From positions 248,001 to 312,000 of the forward strand of contig NZ_JAMXBF010000009.1 in NCBI RefSeq assembly GCF_023823685.1: a stretch of 64,000 nt of DNA, written 5' to 3'. The first letter of the stretch is position 1, and every line of letters starts with the position of its first letter. Positions 30,573 to 39,195 of the stretch are shown one piece after another. A program made the position numbers and the translations under genes. This stretch comes from Pseudomonas subflava. GTDB lineage: Bacteria > Pseudomonadota > Gammaproteobacteria > Pseudomonadales > Pseudomonadaceae. Under the pieces are notes generated by a model that was not told the DNA's origin, searched no databases, and saw only the letters and a program-made list of their open reading frames with translations.

Positions 30573-32531
30573 TTATTCCGCTTCGCGCAGGTCGATGGCG
30601 GCGGCGCCGGGCTTGTCGAACAGCCGCACGGCATCGCCTGGCAGGGTGCTGTTGCCGTCCTCGTCCGCGCCCAGCACGCTGATGTCGCTGTACTTCTTGC
30701 CGGAGAGGGTGGCCATGCCGGCGCGGTCGCGCACCACGGTCGGGCGCAGGAACACCATCAGGTTGCGCTTGATGTGGGTGTCCTTGGTCGAGCGGAACAG
30801 GCGGCCGAGGAAGGGAATGTCGCCCAGCAGCGGCACCTTGGAGTCGGTGCTGGTGACGTCGTCCTGAATCAAGCCACCCAGAACGATCACCTGGCCGTCG
30901 TCGGCGAGGATCACGCTCTTGATCGAGCGCTTGTTGGTCACCAGGTCCACCGCCTGGGAGTTGACCCCGGCGCTCGGGGCGATGGAGGAAATCTCCTGCT
31001 CCACCTCCAGGCGCAGGGTGGCGCCGTCATTGATGTGCGGGGTGACCTTGAGGGTCACGCCGATATCCTCGCGTTCGATGGTGGTGAACGGATTGTTCGC
31101 CCCTGAGGCGTCGGTGGTGTAGGAGCCGGTCTGGAACGGCACGTTCTGGCCCACCAGGATTTCCGCCTGCTGGTTGTCCAGGGTCAGCAGGCTCGGCGTC
31201 GACAGCAGGTTGCTCTTGCTGTTGGAGGAGAGGGCGGTGATCAGCGCACCGAAGCTGTCGGTGCCGATGCCGATGATGGCGCCGTCCGGCAGGGTCAGGT
31301 CTTCGGGAATCTCGTCGTTCTGAATGGCGCGCAGCACGGTCCCCACGGAAAGGCCGGTGTTGCCGAAGTTGACGCCGCCCAGGCCGCCGGTGCTGCCGCG
31401 CGCGTCCACCGCCCACTGCACGCCGAGGGCGTCGCTGATGTCGCCGGAGATCTCGACGATGGCCGCCTCGACCATCACCTGGGCGCGTGGTACGTCCAGG
31501 TTGCGCACGATTTCCTCGAGGGTCGCCACGGTGTCCGGTTCTGCCAGCAGGACCAGGGCATTGAGGCTCTCGTCGGCGCGGATCAGGATGTTCTGCGGCT
31601 TGCTGTTGGCCGCCTCGCCGCCGCCTTCCGGCGCCTTCAGTCCCTCGGAAATGTCGCCGAGGGTCTCCGCCAGGCTCTTGGCATCGCTGTGGCGCAGGCG
31701 GATCACCCGGGCGTTGGCCGAGCGGGTGCTGGGGATGTCCAGCGAGCGGGCCAGGTTGACCAGGCGCTGACGGGCCGCCGGGGGGCCGAGGATGATCAGG
31801 CGGTTGGTGCGGGCATCGGCGATCACCCGGGTGCCGGCACCGTCCTTGCGCTCGTTACGCATCACCGAGGCGTTCAAGGCTTCTGCCGCGTCCAGCACCC
31901 AGGCGTGCTGCAGGTTGATCACGTTGTAGTCGCCGCCGCCGCGCGCGTCGAGCTCGTCGATCAATTGGCGGATGCGCTCGATGTTGGCGCGGCGGTCACT
32001 GATGATCAGGGCGTTGGAGGCCGCCACGGCTGCCAGGTGGCCGTTCTGCGGCACCAGCGGGCGGATCAGTGGAATCAGCTCGTTGACCGAGGTGTGCTGC
32101 ACCTGGATCAGCTCCGTCTGGACGTCGTCGGGCGCCGAGCGGCTGCTGTTGGCGCCGCTGCGGGCCTCGGTGATCGGCACGATACGCGCCTGATCGCCAT
32201 GCGCCAGCACGCTGAAACCGTGGGTACTCATCACCGAGAGGAACAGTTGGTAGACCTCTTCCAGCCCCAACGGCGTCTTGGAGATGACCGTGACCTGACC
32301 CTTGACCCGTGGATCGACCACGAAAGTCTCGCCGGAAATCTCCGCCACCTGATCGATGAAGTCGCGGATATCGGCGTCCTTCATGTTGATGGTCCAGGTC
32401 TCGGCGGGGGCCTGGGTGGTCGCCGCCGCGGGCTCGGCGGCGAAGGCGGCGGGCATCGGCGCGCCCATGCAGCTCGCGGCCAGCAAGAGGGCCAGGGGTA
32501 GGCGTTTGTGCAGGAACTTGGAATCGGTCAT
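30573..32531 (-). CDS. xcpQ: Type II secretion outer-membrane secretin (GspD)
   Basis: Forms the multimeric outer-membrane channel through which folded exoproteins leave. 652 residues: a signal peptide (cleavage near residue 31, AAFA/AEP), N0-N3 periplasmic ring domains (N0 starting TWTINMKDADIRDFIDQV), and the secretin core with VPLLGDIPFLGRLFRS near the C-terminus, then an S-domain. It overlaps xcpP by four bases (ATGA), so PQ form one operon ending at the bidirectional terminator. Confidence 0.98.
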   Translation of the reverse strand: MTDSKFLHKRLPLALLLAASCMGAPMPAAFAAEPAAATTQAPAETWTINMKDADIRDFIDQVAEISGETFVVDPRVKGQVTVISKTPLGLEEVYQLFLSVMSTHGFSVLAHGDQARIVPITEARSGANSSRSAPDDVQTELIQVQHTSVNELIPLIRPLVPQNGHLAAVAASNALIISDRRANIERIRQLIDELDARGGGDYNVINLQHAWVLDAAEALNASVMRNERKDGAGTRVIADARTNRLIILGPPAARQRLVNLARSLDIPSTRSANARVIRLRHSDAKSLAETLGDISEGLKAPEGGGEAANSKPQNILIRADESLNALVLLAEPDTVATLEEIVRNLDVPRAQVMVEAAIVEISGDISDALGVQWAVDARGSTGGLGGVNFGNTGLSVGTVLRAIQNDEIPEDLTLPDGAIIGIGTDSFGALITALSSNSKSNLLSTPSLLTLDNQQAEILVGQNVPFQTGSYTTDASGANNPFTTIEREDIGVTLKVTPHINDGATLRLEVEQEISSIAPSAGVNSQAVDLVTNKRSIKSVILADDGQVIVLGGLIQDDVTSTDSKVPLLGDIPFLGRLFRSTKDTHIKRNLMVFLRPTVVRDRAGMATLSGKKYSDISVLGADEDGNSTLPGDAVRLFDKPGAAAIDLREAE

Positions 32532-33187
32532 GGGCTTTCTTCGGCTTCCGGCTCGTCGGGCGGCGGCAGGTCGCCTTCGCCTTCCATGCGTTGTTGGAGG
32601 ATCTGGATGCGCTCCTGCAGGGCCTGCACGTCTTCGTCCTGCAGTTGTTCCAGTTGCTCGGCGGTGGGCTCCTGCATGTCGAACTGCGAAGGAGCGGAAT
32701 AGGGGGTCAGCGAGGGCTGGCGGATGGCGGGAAAATGCAGGCTCTCCTCGCTGCCGTCGCGGTCGAGCACGACGTGGCTCTGGTAGACCGCGTGCAGGCG
32801 CGTGCTGGCGTTGATCTCGTCGCCCACGCCGACCCGCTTGGGCTTGTCGCCGGCGACCTGGATGATGGCGGTGGAGCGCTGGGCGTCGGGGCTGACGAAG
32901 CTGGCCAGCAGGGTCAGTTGCTGCTTGGTGGGCGGCGCGTTTTCCGCGCTGCCGGTCGGCAGGGCCGGAGTGCCGAACAGGTATTGCAGGCGCTGCAGCG
33001 AAATCGGCTGGACTTCGGTGCGGGTGCTGGCGGCGGTTTCGCTGGTCGCCTCGCTGCGCAGCAGGCGCATCAGGTCGACGCTCTGGCGGGTCAGGCTCAG
33101 GGTGATCAGCAGCACTACGAGCAGGCAGAGGCCGGTCACGCCGTGGCGTTGCAGCCAGGCGGGGAGTCGGGTGCTGATGGCGCTCAA
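32528..33187 (-). CDS. xcpP: Type II secretion inner-membrane protein (GspC)
   Basis: Links the inner-membrane platform to the secretin. 219 residues: a short cytoplasmic end, one transmembrane helix (about residues 17-34), the homology region (IIQVAGDKPKRVGVGDEI) and a C-terminal coiled coil (EQLEQLQDEDVQALQERI) in place of a PDZ domain, as in Pseudomonas XcpP. The start is TTG at 33185-33187 with a strong upstream ggggga; the nearby ATG at 33190-33192 is out of frame and stops after two codons. Confidence 0.95.
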   Translation of the reverse strand: MSAISTRLPAWLQRHGVTGLCLLVVLLITLSLTRQSVDLMRLLRSEATSETAASTRTEVQPISLQRLQYLFGTPALPTGSAENAPPTKQQLTLLASFVSPDAQRSTAIIQVAGDKPKRVGVGDEINASTRLHAVYQSHVVLDRDGSEESLHFPAIRQPSLTPYSAPSQFDMQEPTAEQLEQLQDEDVQALQERIQILQQRMEGEGDLPPPDEPEAEESP

Positions 33188-33462
33188 GGCATGGTTCCCC
33201 CGATATGCTTTCTTATTGCGTGCGGACTACTGCTGTTCCGCATCGATTCGGCCCGTACTCTGCGGGCGTCGGCAACCATAACGCAAGTATCCCGATCCAT
33301 GGCGACCTGCTCGTCTATCTGCGCGCTGGCGCACTGTTGCCGTGCGTCGCATTGCAGACGCGAAGCGTGAAACGTTTCGAAACTTCTGTGATTCGACCCG
33401 CTATCATCGGCCCGTACGTGCTCCCCGTTCAACAATAAAAATAAGCCTGACGGATCACTGCC
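33188..33462. promoter_or_regulatory. Divergent control region between xcpP and the LuxR-family regulator
   Basis: 275 bases with no convincing gene. Two overlapping perfect palindromes occur, GAAACGTTTC (33369-33378) and GTTTCGAAAC (33374-33383), about 80-90 bases before the regulator start, and a plausible operator site. No CT-N12-AG lux-type box was found by eye. It must hold the promoters of xcpPQ and of the regulator. Confidence 0.5.
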
Positions 33463-36096
33463 ATGGAAGATCGCAAGCCGCCCACACCGGTTCCGGCGGG
33501 ATTCGCCCGCGAGGAACTGCTGGAACTGCTCAATCATTGCGAGCAGTTTCCCCTGACCGTGTTGCTGGCACCCGCCGGCTCCGGCAAGTCGACGCTGCTG
33601 AGCCAATGGCAGGCGGGCACGCTCAGACGCAGTGTGGTGCACTATCCACTGCAGGCGCGTGACAACGAGCCGGTGCGCTTCTTCCGCCACCTGGCCGAAA
33701 GCATCCGCGCCCAGGTCGAAGACTTCGACGTCTCCTGGTTCAACCCGTTCGCCGCCGAGATGTATCAGGCCCCGGAAGTCGTCGGCGAGTATCTGGCCGA
33801 CGCGCTGAACCGCATCGAGGGCGGTCTCTACATCGTCTTCGACGATTTCCAGTTCATCGCCCAGCCGACCATCCTCGAGGTGCTCTCGGCCATGCTCGAG
33901 CGGCTGTCGGCCGCCACTCGGGTGATCATCTCCAGCCGCAACCATCCCGGTTTCTCGCTCAGTCGCTTGAAGCTGGAGAACAAGCTACTGTGCATCGACC
34001 AGCACGACATGCGCCTGTCGCCGGCGCAGATCCAGCAGCTCAACGCGCACCTGGGCGGGCCGGAGCTCAGCCCGGCCTACGTCGACAGCCTGATGGCCAT
34101 GACAGAGGGCTGGATGGCCGGGGTCAAGGTGGCGCTGCTGGCCTACGCACGTTTCGGTACGGTGGCGCTGGAGCGCTTCAACGGCAGCCAGCCGGAGATC
34201 GTCGACTACTTCGGCCATGTCGTGCTCAAGCGGCTGTCACCGCAGATGCTCGATTTCCTGCTCAGTTGCGCGCTGTTCGAGCGCTTCGACGGCGAACTGT
34301 GCGACCAGGTGCTGGAGCGCAGCGGCTCTGCCCTGCTGCTGGAGGAGCTGGCCGCCCGCGAGCTGTTCATGCTGCCGGTCGGCGAGCATCCCGGTTATTA
34401 CCGCTACCACGCGCTGCTGCACGACTTCCTGGCCAAGCGCCTGGCGCTGCACAAGCCCGACGAGATGCCGCTGCTGCAGCGCCGCGCGGCCCTGTTCTTC
34501 CTTGGGCGCGGCGACTTCGAACAGGCCTTGCAGCATGCTCAGCGCAGCGGCGATCAGGCCCTGTTCCACTGCCTGCTGGAGGAGGCCGGCGAGCAGTGGG
34601 TACGGCGTGGCCATTTCGCCGAGGTGCTGAAGTGGCTGGAGCCGCTGAGCGAGGCGGAGCTGTGCGAGCAGCCGCGCCTGCTGGTGCCAATGATCCTGGC
34701 GCTGACCCTGTCGCGGCGCTTCCATCAGGCCCGTTACTGCGTCGACGAACTGGCGGCGCGTTGCGTCGGGCGGCCGGGCATGGACGAGCCGACGCGCCAG
34801 CTGCTGGTGCTCAATCTCGAGTTGTTCCAGCACGACTTGGCCTTCGACCCCGGCGAGCGCTGGAGCGACCTGTTGGCCCCGGGCATCTCCACGGACGTGC
34901 GCGCCCTGGCCATGACCATTCTCGCCTATCACCACCTGATGAACGGGCGCCTGGAGCAGTCGATCCAGTTGGCGCTGGAGGCCAAGACGCTGCTCGCGCG
35001 CACCGGCCAGCTGTTCCTGGAAAGCTACGCCGACCTGATCATCGCCCTGTGCAACCGCAACGCCGGCCGCGCCACCAGCGCGCGCAAGGATGTGTGCCAG
35101 GACTATCAGCGCACCGAGCGTTCCTCGCCGGCCTGGGTCAACCGTGCCACCGCGATGGTGGTGGCCCTGTACGAGCAGAACCAGCTGGGCGCCGCCCAGC
35201 AGCTGTGCGAGGACTTGATGGCGATGGTCACCTCGTCGTCGGCCACCGAGACCATCGCCACCGTGCACATCACCCTGTCGCGCCTGCTCTATCGGCGCCA
35301 GTCCCAGGGGCGCGCCGGGCGCCTGCTGGAGCAGTTGTCGCGCATCCTGCAGCTCGGCAACTATGCGCGCTTCGCCAGCCAAGTGGCGCAGGAGAGCATG
35401 CGCCAGGCCTATCTCGACGGCCGTCCGGCGGCTCTGGACGTGCTGGCCCAGCGCCTGGGCATCGAGGAGCGCCTGGCGGCGGGGGAATGGGAGAGGGTTC
35501 GGCCCTACGACGAATGCTGGGAGCGCTATGGCCTCGCCGCCGTCTATTGGCTGGTGATGCGCGGTGCCCAGCCGCGCGCCTGCCGCATCCTCAAGGTCCT
35601 GGCTCAGTCGCTACAGCGGAGCGAGATGAAGGCGCGGGCGCTGGTGGTGGAGGCCAACCTGCTGGTGCAGAGCGCGCCGCAGCAGAGCGAGGAGCAGCAG
35701 ATCAAGGCGCTGCTGGCCCTGGTCGAGCGCTTCGGCATCGTCAATATCAACCGCTCGGTGTTCGACGAGGCGCCCGGCTTCGCCGAAGCCGTGTTCGGCC
35801 TGCTGCGCTCGGGCCAGCTGCAGGTGCCGGAGGCCTATCGCGACGCCTATGCCGAGTTTCTCCTGGCCGAGAGCAAGGCGCCGGCAGCCGCACTGCCGGA
35901 CCTGGTGAGCCTGCTCACCGACAAGGAGGCGGAGATCTTCGCCTGCCTGCTCAAGGGCCTGTCCAACACCGAGATCAGCGCCAGTACCGGCATCGCCCTG
36001 TCCACTACCAAGTGGCACCTGAAGAACATCTACTCGAAGCTCAACCTCTCGGGACGCACCGAGGCCATCCTCGCCATGCAGCAGCGCGGCGCCTGA
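33463..36096 (+). CDS. MalT-like ATP-dependent LuxR-family transcriptional regulator
   Basis: 877-residue signal-sensing activator of the STAND class. The Walker A motif APAGSGKST is at residues 36-44, Walker B (YIVFDDFQF) near 124-132, then winged-helix and TPR-like helical sensor regions, and the LuxR-type HTH at about 820-870 (LTDKEAEIFACLLKGLSNTE). In this class an inducer and ATP drive oligomerisation and DNA binding. It lies between xcpP and the haem oxygenase gene, 134 bases upstream of the latter on the same strand; a GC-rich hairpin without T-run (36122-36141) sits between them. Inferred targets are the oxygenase and/or the two xcp operons. The inducer is unknown. Confidence 0.93.
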   Translation: MEDRKPPTPVPAGFAREELLELLNHCEQFPLTVLLAPAGSGKSTLLSQWQAGTLRRSVVHYPLQARDNEPVRFFRHLAESIRAQVEDFDVSWFNPFAAEMYQAPEVVGEYLADALNRIEGGLYIVFDDFQFIAQPTILEVLSAMLERLSAATRVIISSRNHPGFSLSRLKLENKLLCIDQHDMRLSPAQIQQLNAHLGGPELSPAYVDSLMAMTEGWMAGVKVALLAYARFGTVALERFNGSQPEIVDYFGHVVLKRLSPQMLDFLLSCALFERFDGELCDQVLERSGSALLLEELAARELFMLPVGEHPGYYRYHALLHDFLAKRLALHKPDEMPLLQRRAALFFLGRGDFEQALQHAQRSGDQALFHCLLEEAGEQWVRRGHFAEVLKWLEPLSEAELCEQPRLLVPMILALTLSRRFHQARYCVDELAARCVGRPGMDEPTRQLLVLNLELFQHDLAFDPGERWSDLLAPGISTDVRALAMTILAYHHLMNGRLEQSIQLALEAKTLLARTGQLFLESYADLIIALCNRNAGRATSARKDVCQDYQRTERSSPAWVNRATAMVVALYEQNQLGAAQQLCEDLMAMVTSSSATETIATVHITLSRLLYRRQSQGRAGRLLEQLSRILQLGNYARFASQVAQESMRQAYLDGRPAALDVLAQRLGIEERLAAGEWERVRPYDECWERYGLAAVYWLVMRGAQPRACRILKVLAQSLQRSEMKARALVVEANLLVQSAPQQSEEQQIKALLALVERFGIVNINRSVFDEAPGFAEAVFGLLRSGQLQVPEAYRDAYAEFLLAESKAPAAALPDLVSLLTDKEAEIFACLLKGLSNTEISASTGIALSTTKWHLKNIYSKLNLSGRTEAILAMQQRGA

Positions 36097-36230
36097 CAGG
36101 CGGTACGCCCGATTCCCGCTTCCCCCTCCTGCGGGAGGGGGGAGGGGGGCTGGCGAATCCCTAATCTCCCGGCAGCCGGATCCTCCGGCCCAACCGTATT
36201 AGTACAAGAATAATTCCGGGAGATAACGCC

Positions 36231-38972
36231 ATGTCTGTGTGGGTCACCTGGCCGAGCTTGGTCAAATTCGGCACCCTGGGCATTTATGCCGGCCTGATCA
36301 CACTCGCGCTCGAGCGCGATGTGCTGTTCAAGAACAACCTGTTCGACGTCGACAACCTGCCCGCGGCCAACGCCAACATCACCTGTGACGCACGCAGTCA
36401 GGTGGCGCGTACCGAAGACGGTACCTGTAACATTCTGTCCAACCCCGCCGAAGGCTCCGTCTTCCGCCGCTTCGGTCGCAACGTCGACCCCGCGGTGACC
36501 CACGGCGAAACCGAGTCCGACACGCTGCTCAGTCCCAACCCGCGGGAGGTGAGTAACGTGCTGATGGCCCGCGGCGAGTTCAAGCCGGCGGCCAGCCTCA
36601 ACTTCATCGCCGCCTCGTGGATCCAGTTCATGGTGCATGACTGGGTCGAGCACGGTCCGAACGCCGAATCCAACCCGATCCAGGTGCCGCTGCCGGCCGG
36701 CGACCCGCTGGGCTCGGGCACCCTGTCCGTGCGCCGCACTCCGACTGACCCGACCCGCACCCCGGACGAAGCCGGCAAACCGGCCACCTACCGCAACCAC
36801 ATCACCCACTGGTGGGATGGTTCGCAGCTCTACGGCAGCAGCAAGGAAGCCAACGACGAGGTTCGCGCCTTCGTCGACGGCAAGCTGAAGATCAACCCGG
36901 ACGGCACCCTGCCGGCCGAGTTCCTCAGCGGCAAGCCGGTCACCGGCTTCAACGAGAACTGGTGGGTCGGCCTGAGCATGCTGCACCAGCTCTTCACCAA
37001 AGAGCACAACGCCATCGCGACCATGCTCAAGCAGAAGTATCCGGATAAGGACGACCAGTGGCTGTACGACCATGCCCGCCTGGTCAACGCTGCGCTGATG
37101 GCCAAGATCCACACCGTGGAGTGGACGCCGGCGGTGATCGCCAACCCGGTGACCGAGCGTGCCATGTACGCTAACTGGTGGGGCCTGCTGGGTTCCGGTC
37201 CGGAGCGTGACAAGTACCAGGACGAGGCGCGCATGCTGCAGGAGGACCTGGCCAGCTCCAACTCCTTCATCCTGCGCATCCTCGGCATCGACGGCAGCCA
37301 GGCCGGCAGTTCGGCCATCGACCATGCCCTGGCCGGCATCGTCGGTTCGACCAATCCGAACAATTACGGTGTGCCCTACACCCTGACCGAAGAGTTCGTC
37401 GCGGTCTACCGCATGCACCCGCTGATGCGCGACAAGATCGATGTCTACGACATCGGCTCCAACGTCATCTCCCGTTCCGTGCCGCTGCAGGACACCCGTG
37501 ACGGCGACGCCGAGGACCTGCTGGCGGACGAGCATGCCGATCGCCTGTGGTACTCCTTCGGCATCACCAACCCGGGTTCGCTGACTCTCAACAACTACCC
37601 GAACTTCCTGCGCAACCTGTCGATGCCCATCGTCGGCAACATCGACCTGGCGACCATCGACGTGCTGCGTGATCGTGAGCGTGGCGTGCCGCGCTACAAC
37701 GAGTTCCGTCGCCAGATCGGCCTCAATCCGATCACCAAGTTCGAGGACCTGACCAAGGACGCCGCCACTCTGGCCAACCTCAAGCGCGTCTACGGCAACG
37801 ACATCGAGAAGATCGACACCCTGGTCGGCATGCTGGCCGAAACCGTGCGTCCGGACGGCTTCGCCTTCGGCGAGACCGCCTTCCAGATCTTCATCATGAA
37901 CGCCTCGCGCCGCCTGATGACCGACCGCTTCTACACCAAGGACTATCGCCCGGAGATCTATACCGCCGAAGGCCTGGCCTGGGTGGAGAACACCACCATG
38001 GTCGACGTGATCAAGCGCCACAACCCGGAGCTGGACGGCAGCCTGGTGGGTGTCGAGAACGCGTTCAAACCCTGGGGTCTGAACATTCCGGCCGACTACG
38101 AGACCTGGCCGGCCAAGGCCAAGGCCGACAACCTGTGGGTCAACGGCGCCCTGCGCAGCCAGTACGCCGAAGGCGAGCTGCCGGCAATCCCGCCGGTGGA
38201 CATCGGTGGCCTGATCAGCTCGGTGCTGTGGAAGAAGGTGCAGGAGCGCACCGACGTGGCCCCGGCTGGCTACGAGAAGGCCATGCACCCCAACGGCGTG
38301 ATGGCCAAGGTCAAGTTCAACGCCGTGCCAGGTAATCCCTACACCGGCCTGTTCCAGGGGGCCGACAACGGGCTGCTGCGCCTGTCCGTGGCAGGCGACC
38401 CGGCCACCAACGGCTTCCAGCCTGGCCTGGCCTGGAAGGCCTTCGTCGATGGCAAACCGTCGCAGAACGTCTCGGCTCTCTATACGTTGAGCGGGCAGGG
38501 CAGCAACCACAACTTCTTCGCCAACGAGCTTTCGCAGTTCGTCCTGCCGGAGACCAACGACACCCTGGGTACCACGCTGCTGTTCTCGCTGGTCAGCCTG
38601 AAGCCGACCCTGCTGCGGGTCGACGACATGGCCGAAGTCACCCAGACCGGTCAGGCCGTGGGCTCGGTCAAGGCGCCGACGCAGATCTACTTCGTGCCGA
38701 AGCCCGAGCTGCGCAACCTGTTCTCCACTGCTCCCCATGACTTCCGCAGCGATCTGACGACTCTGGCGGCCGGTACCAAGCTCTATGACGTCTACGCCAC
38801 CTCGATGGCGATCAAGACCTCGATCCTGCCGTCCACCAACCGCAGCTACGCCCAGCAGCGTCGCAACAGCGCGGTGAAGATCGGCGAGATGGAGCTGACC
38901 TCGCCATTCATTGCCTCCGCATTCGGCGACAACGGCGTGTTCTTCAAGCACCAGCGCAGCGAAGACAAGTAA
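36231..38972 (+). CDS. Animal-haem-peroxidase family protein, fatty acid alpha-dioxygenase-like
   Basis: 913 residues. No cleavable signal peptide; residues 10-27 are hydrophobic and followed by RDVLFKNNLFDV, resembling the membrane-associating start of plant alpha-dioxygenases. The haem landmarks are all present: distal His136 (QFMVHDWVEHG), THWWDGSQLYGS (192-203), NWWVGLSMLHQLFTKEHNAI (243-262), and Tyr393-x2-His396 (AVYRMHPLM), the radical-forming tyrosine and proximal haem ligand of cyclooxygenases and alpha-dioxygenases. ETAFQIFIMNASRRL follows near residue 560. Expected chemistry is oxygenation of fatty acids to hydroperoxides, but this is inference. About 250 extra C-terminal residues have no recognised domain. 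ATG has the ribosome binding site gggaga. Confidence 0.9.
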   Translation: MSVWVTWPSLVKFGTLGIYAGLITLALERDVLFKNNLFDVDNLPAANANITCDARSQVARTEDGTCNILSNPAEGSVFRRFGRNVDPAVTHGETESDTLLSPNPREVSNVLMARGEFKPAASLNFIAASWIQFMVHDWVEHGPNAESNPIQVPLPAGDPLGSGTLSVRRTPTDPTRTPDEAGKPATYRNHITHWWDGSQLYGSSKEANDEVRAFVDGKLKINPDGTLPAEFLSGKPVTGFNENWWVGLSMLHQLFTKEHNAIATMLKQKYPDKDDQWLYDHARLVNAALMAKIHTVEWTPAVIANPVTERAMYANWWGLLGSGPERDKYQDEARMLQEDLASSNSFILRILGIDGSQAGSSAIDHALAGIVGSTNPNNYGVPYTLTEEFVAVYRMHPLMRDKIDVYDIGSNVISRSVPLQDTRDGDAEDLLADEHADRLWYSFGITNPGSLTLNNYPNFLRNLSMPIVGNIDLATIDVLRDRERGVPRYNEFRRQIGLNPITKFEDLTKDAATLANLKRVYGNDIEKIDTLVGMLAETVRPDGFAFGETAFQIFIMNASRRLMTDRFYTKDYRPEIYTAEGLAWVENTTMVDVIKRHNPELDGSLVGVENAFKPWGLNIPADYETWPAKAKADNLWVNGALRSQYAEGELPAIPPVDIGGLISSVLWKKVQERTDVAPAGYEKAMHPNGVMAKVKFNAVPGNPYTGLFQGADNGLLRLSVAGDPATNGFQPGLAWKAFVDGKPSQNVSALYTLSGQGSNHNFFANELSQFVLPETNDTLGTTLLFSLVSLKPTLLRVDDMAEVTQTGQAVGSVKAPTQIYFVPKPELRNLFSTAPHDFRSDLTTLAAGTKLYDVYATSMAIKTSILPSTNRSYAQQRRNSAVKIGEMELTSPFIASAFGDNGVFFKHQRSEDK

Positions 38973-38987
38973 CAGGAGCCTGCTAGA

Positions 38988-39021
38988 AAGAACCCCGGCC
39001 GATGCCGGGGTTCTTTTTTTG
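38988..39021 (+). terminator. Rho-independent terminator after the haem oxygenase gene
   Basis: A 13-base-pair stem AAAGAACCCCGGC / GCCGGGGTTCTTT with a CGAT loop, ending in a seven-T run. It isolates the regulator/oxygenase unit from xcpR. Confidence 0.95.
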
Positions 39022-39195
39022 TGCTCGGATGTAGGGGCATAACGAATTTATCCGGGCGTTGTCGCTCGAATGTCGTAGCTGCGAAATCGGCACTGCAGAT
39101 TCCGCTGAAATCCGTTAACTTGGCGCGTCAGTCGTGCCGCATAACAAGAAAAACAACAGCTAGATGGATCTTCTGTTTCAGGAACGGGCCCGCAC
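39022..39195. promoter_or_regulatory. Upstream region of the xcpR-Z operon
   Basis: 174 bases without a gene. It must hold the xcpR promoter, but no convincing -35/-10 pair was picked out by eye. A degenerate half of a GTAGGG-type repeat (TGTAGGGGCATAACG) begins at 39031. The ribosome binding site aggaa lies about 14 bases before the xcpR ATG. Confidence 0.45.

Noticed and set aside
33188..33462. Quorum-sensing lux-type box for xcpP
   Set aside because: No CT-N12-AG dyad with good symmetry was found by eye, although such control is known for xcp in P. aeruginosa.
36122..36141. CCCCCTCC / GGAGGGGG hairpin between the regulator and oxygenase genes as a terminator
   Set aside because: No T-run follows, so transcription probably continues or restarts; left as an unassigned hairpin.
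33990..36164. A 724-codon open frame overlapping the LuxR-family regulator in another frame
   Set aside because: Ala/Arg/Gly-rich shadow; the regulator frame carries Walker A and HTH motifs.
36030..38951. A 973-codon open frame on the minus strand, antisense to the haem oxygenase gene
   Set aside because: It is the GC-driven shadow of the real gene: no recognisable domains, His/Val/Gly-biased composition, and no ribosome binding site.
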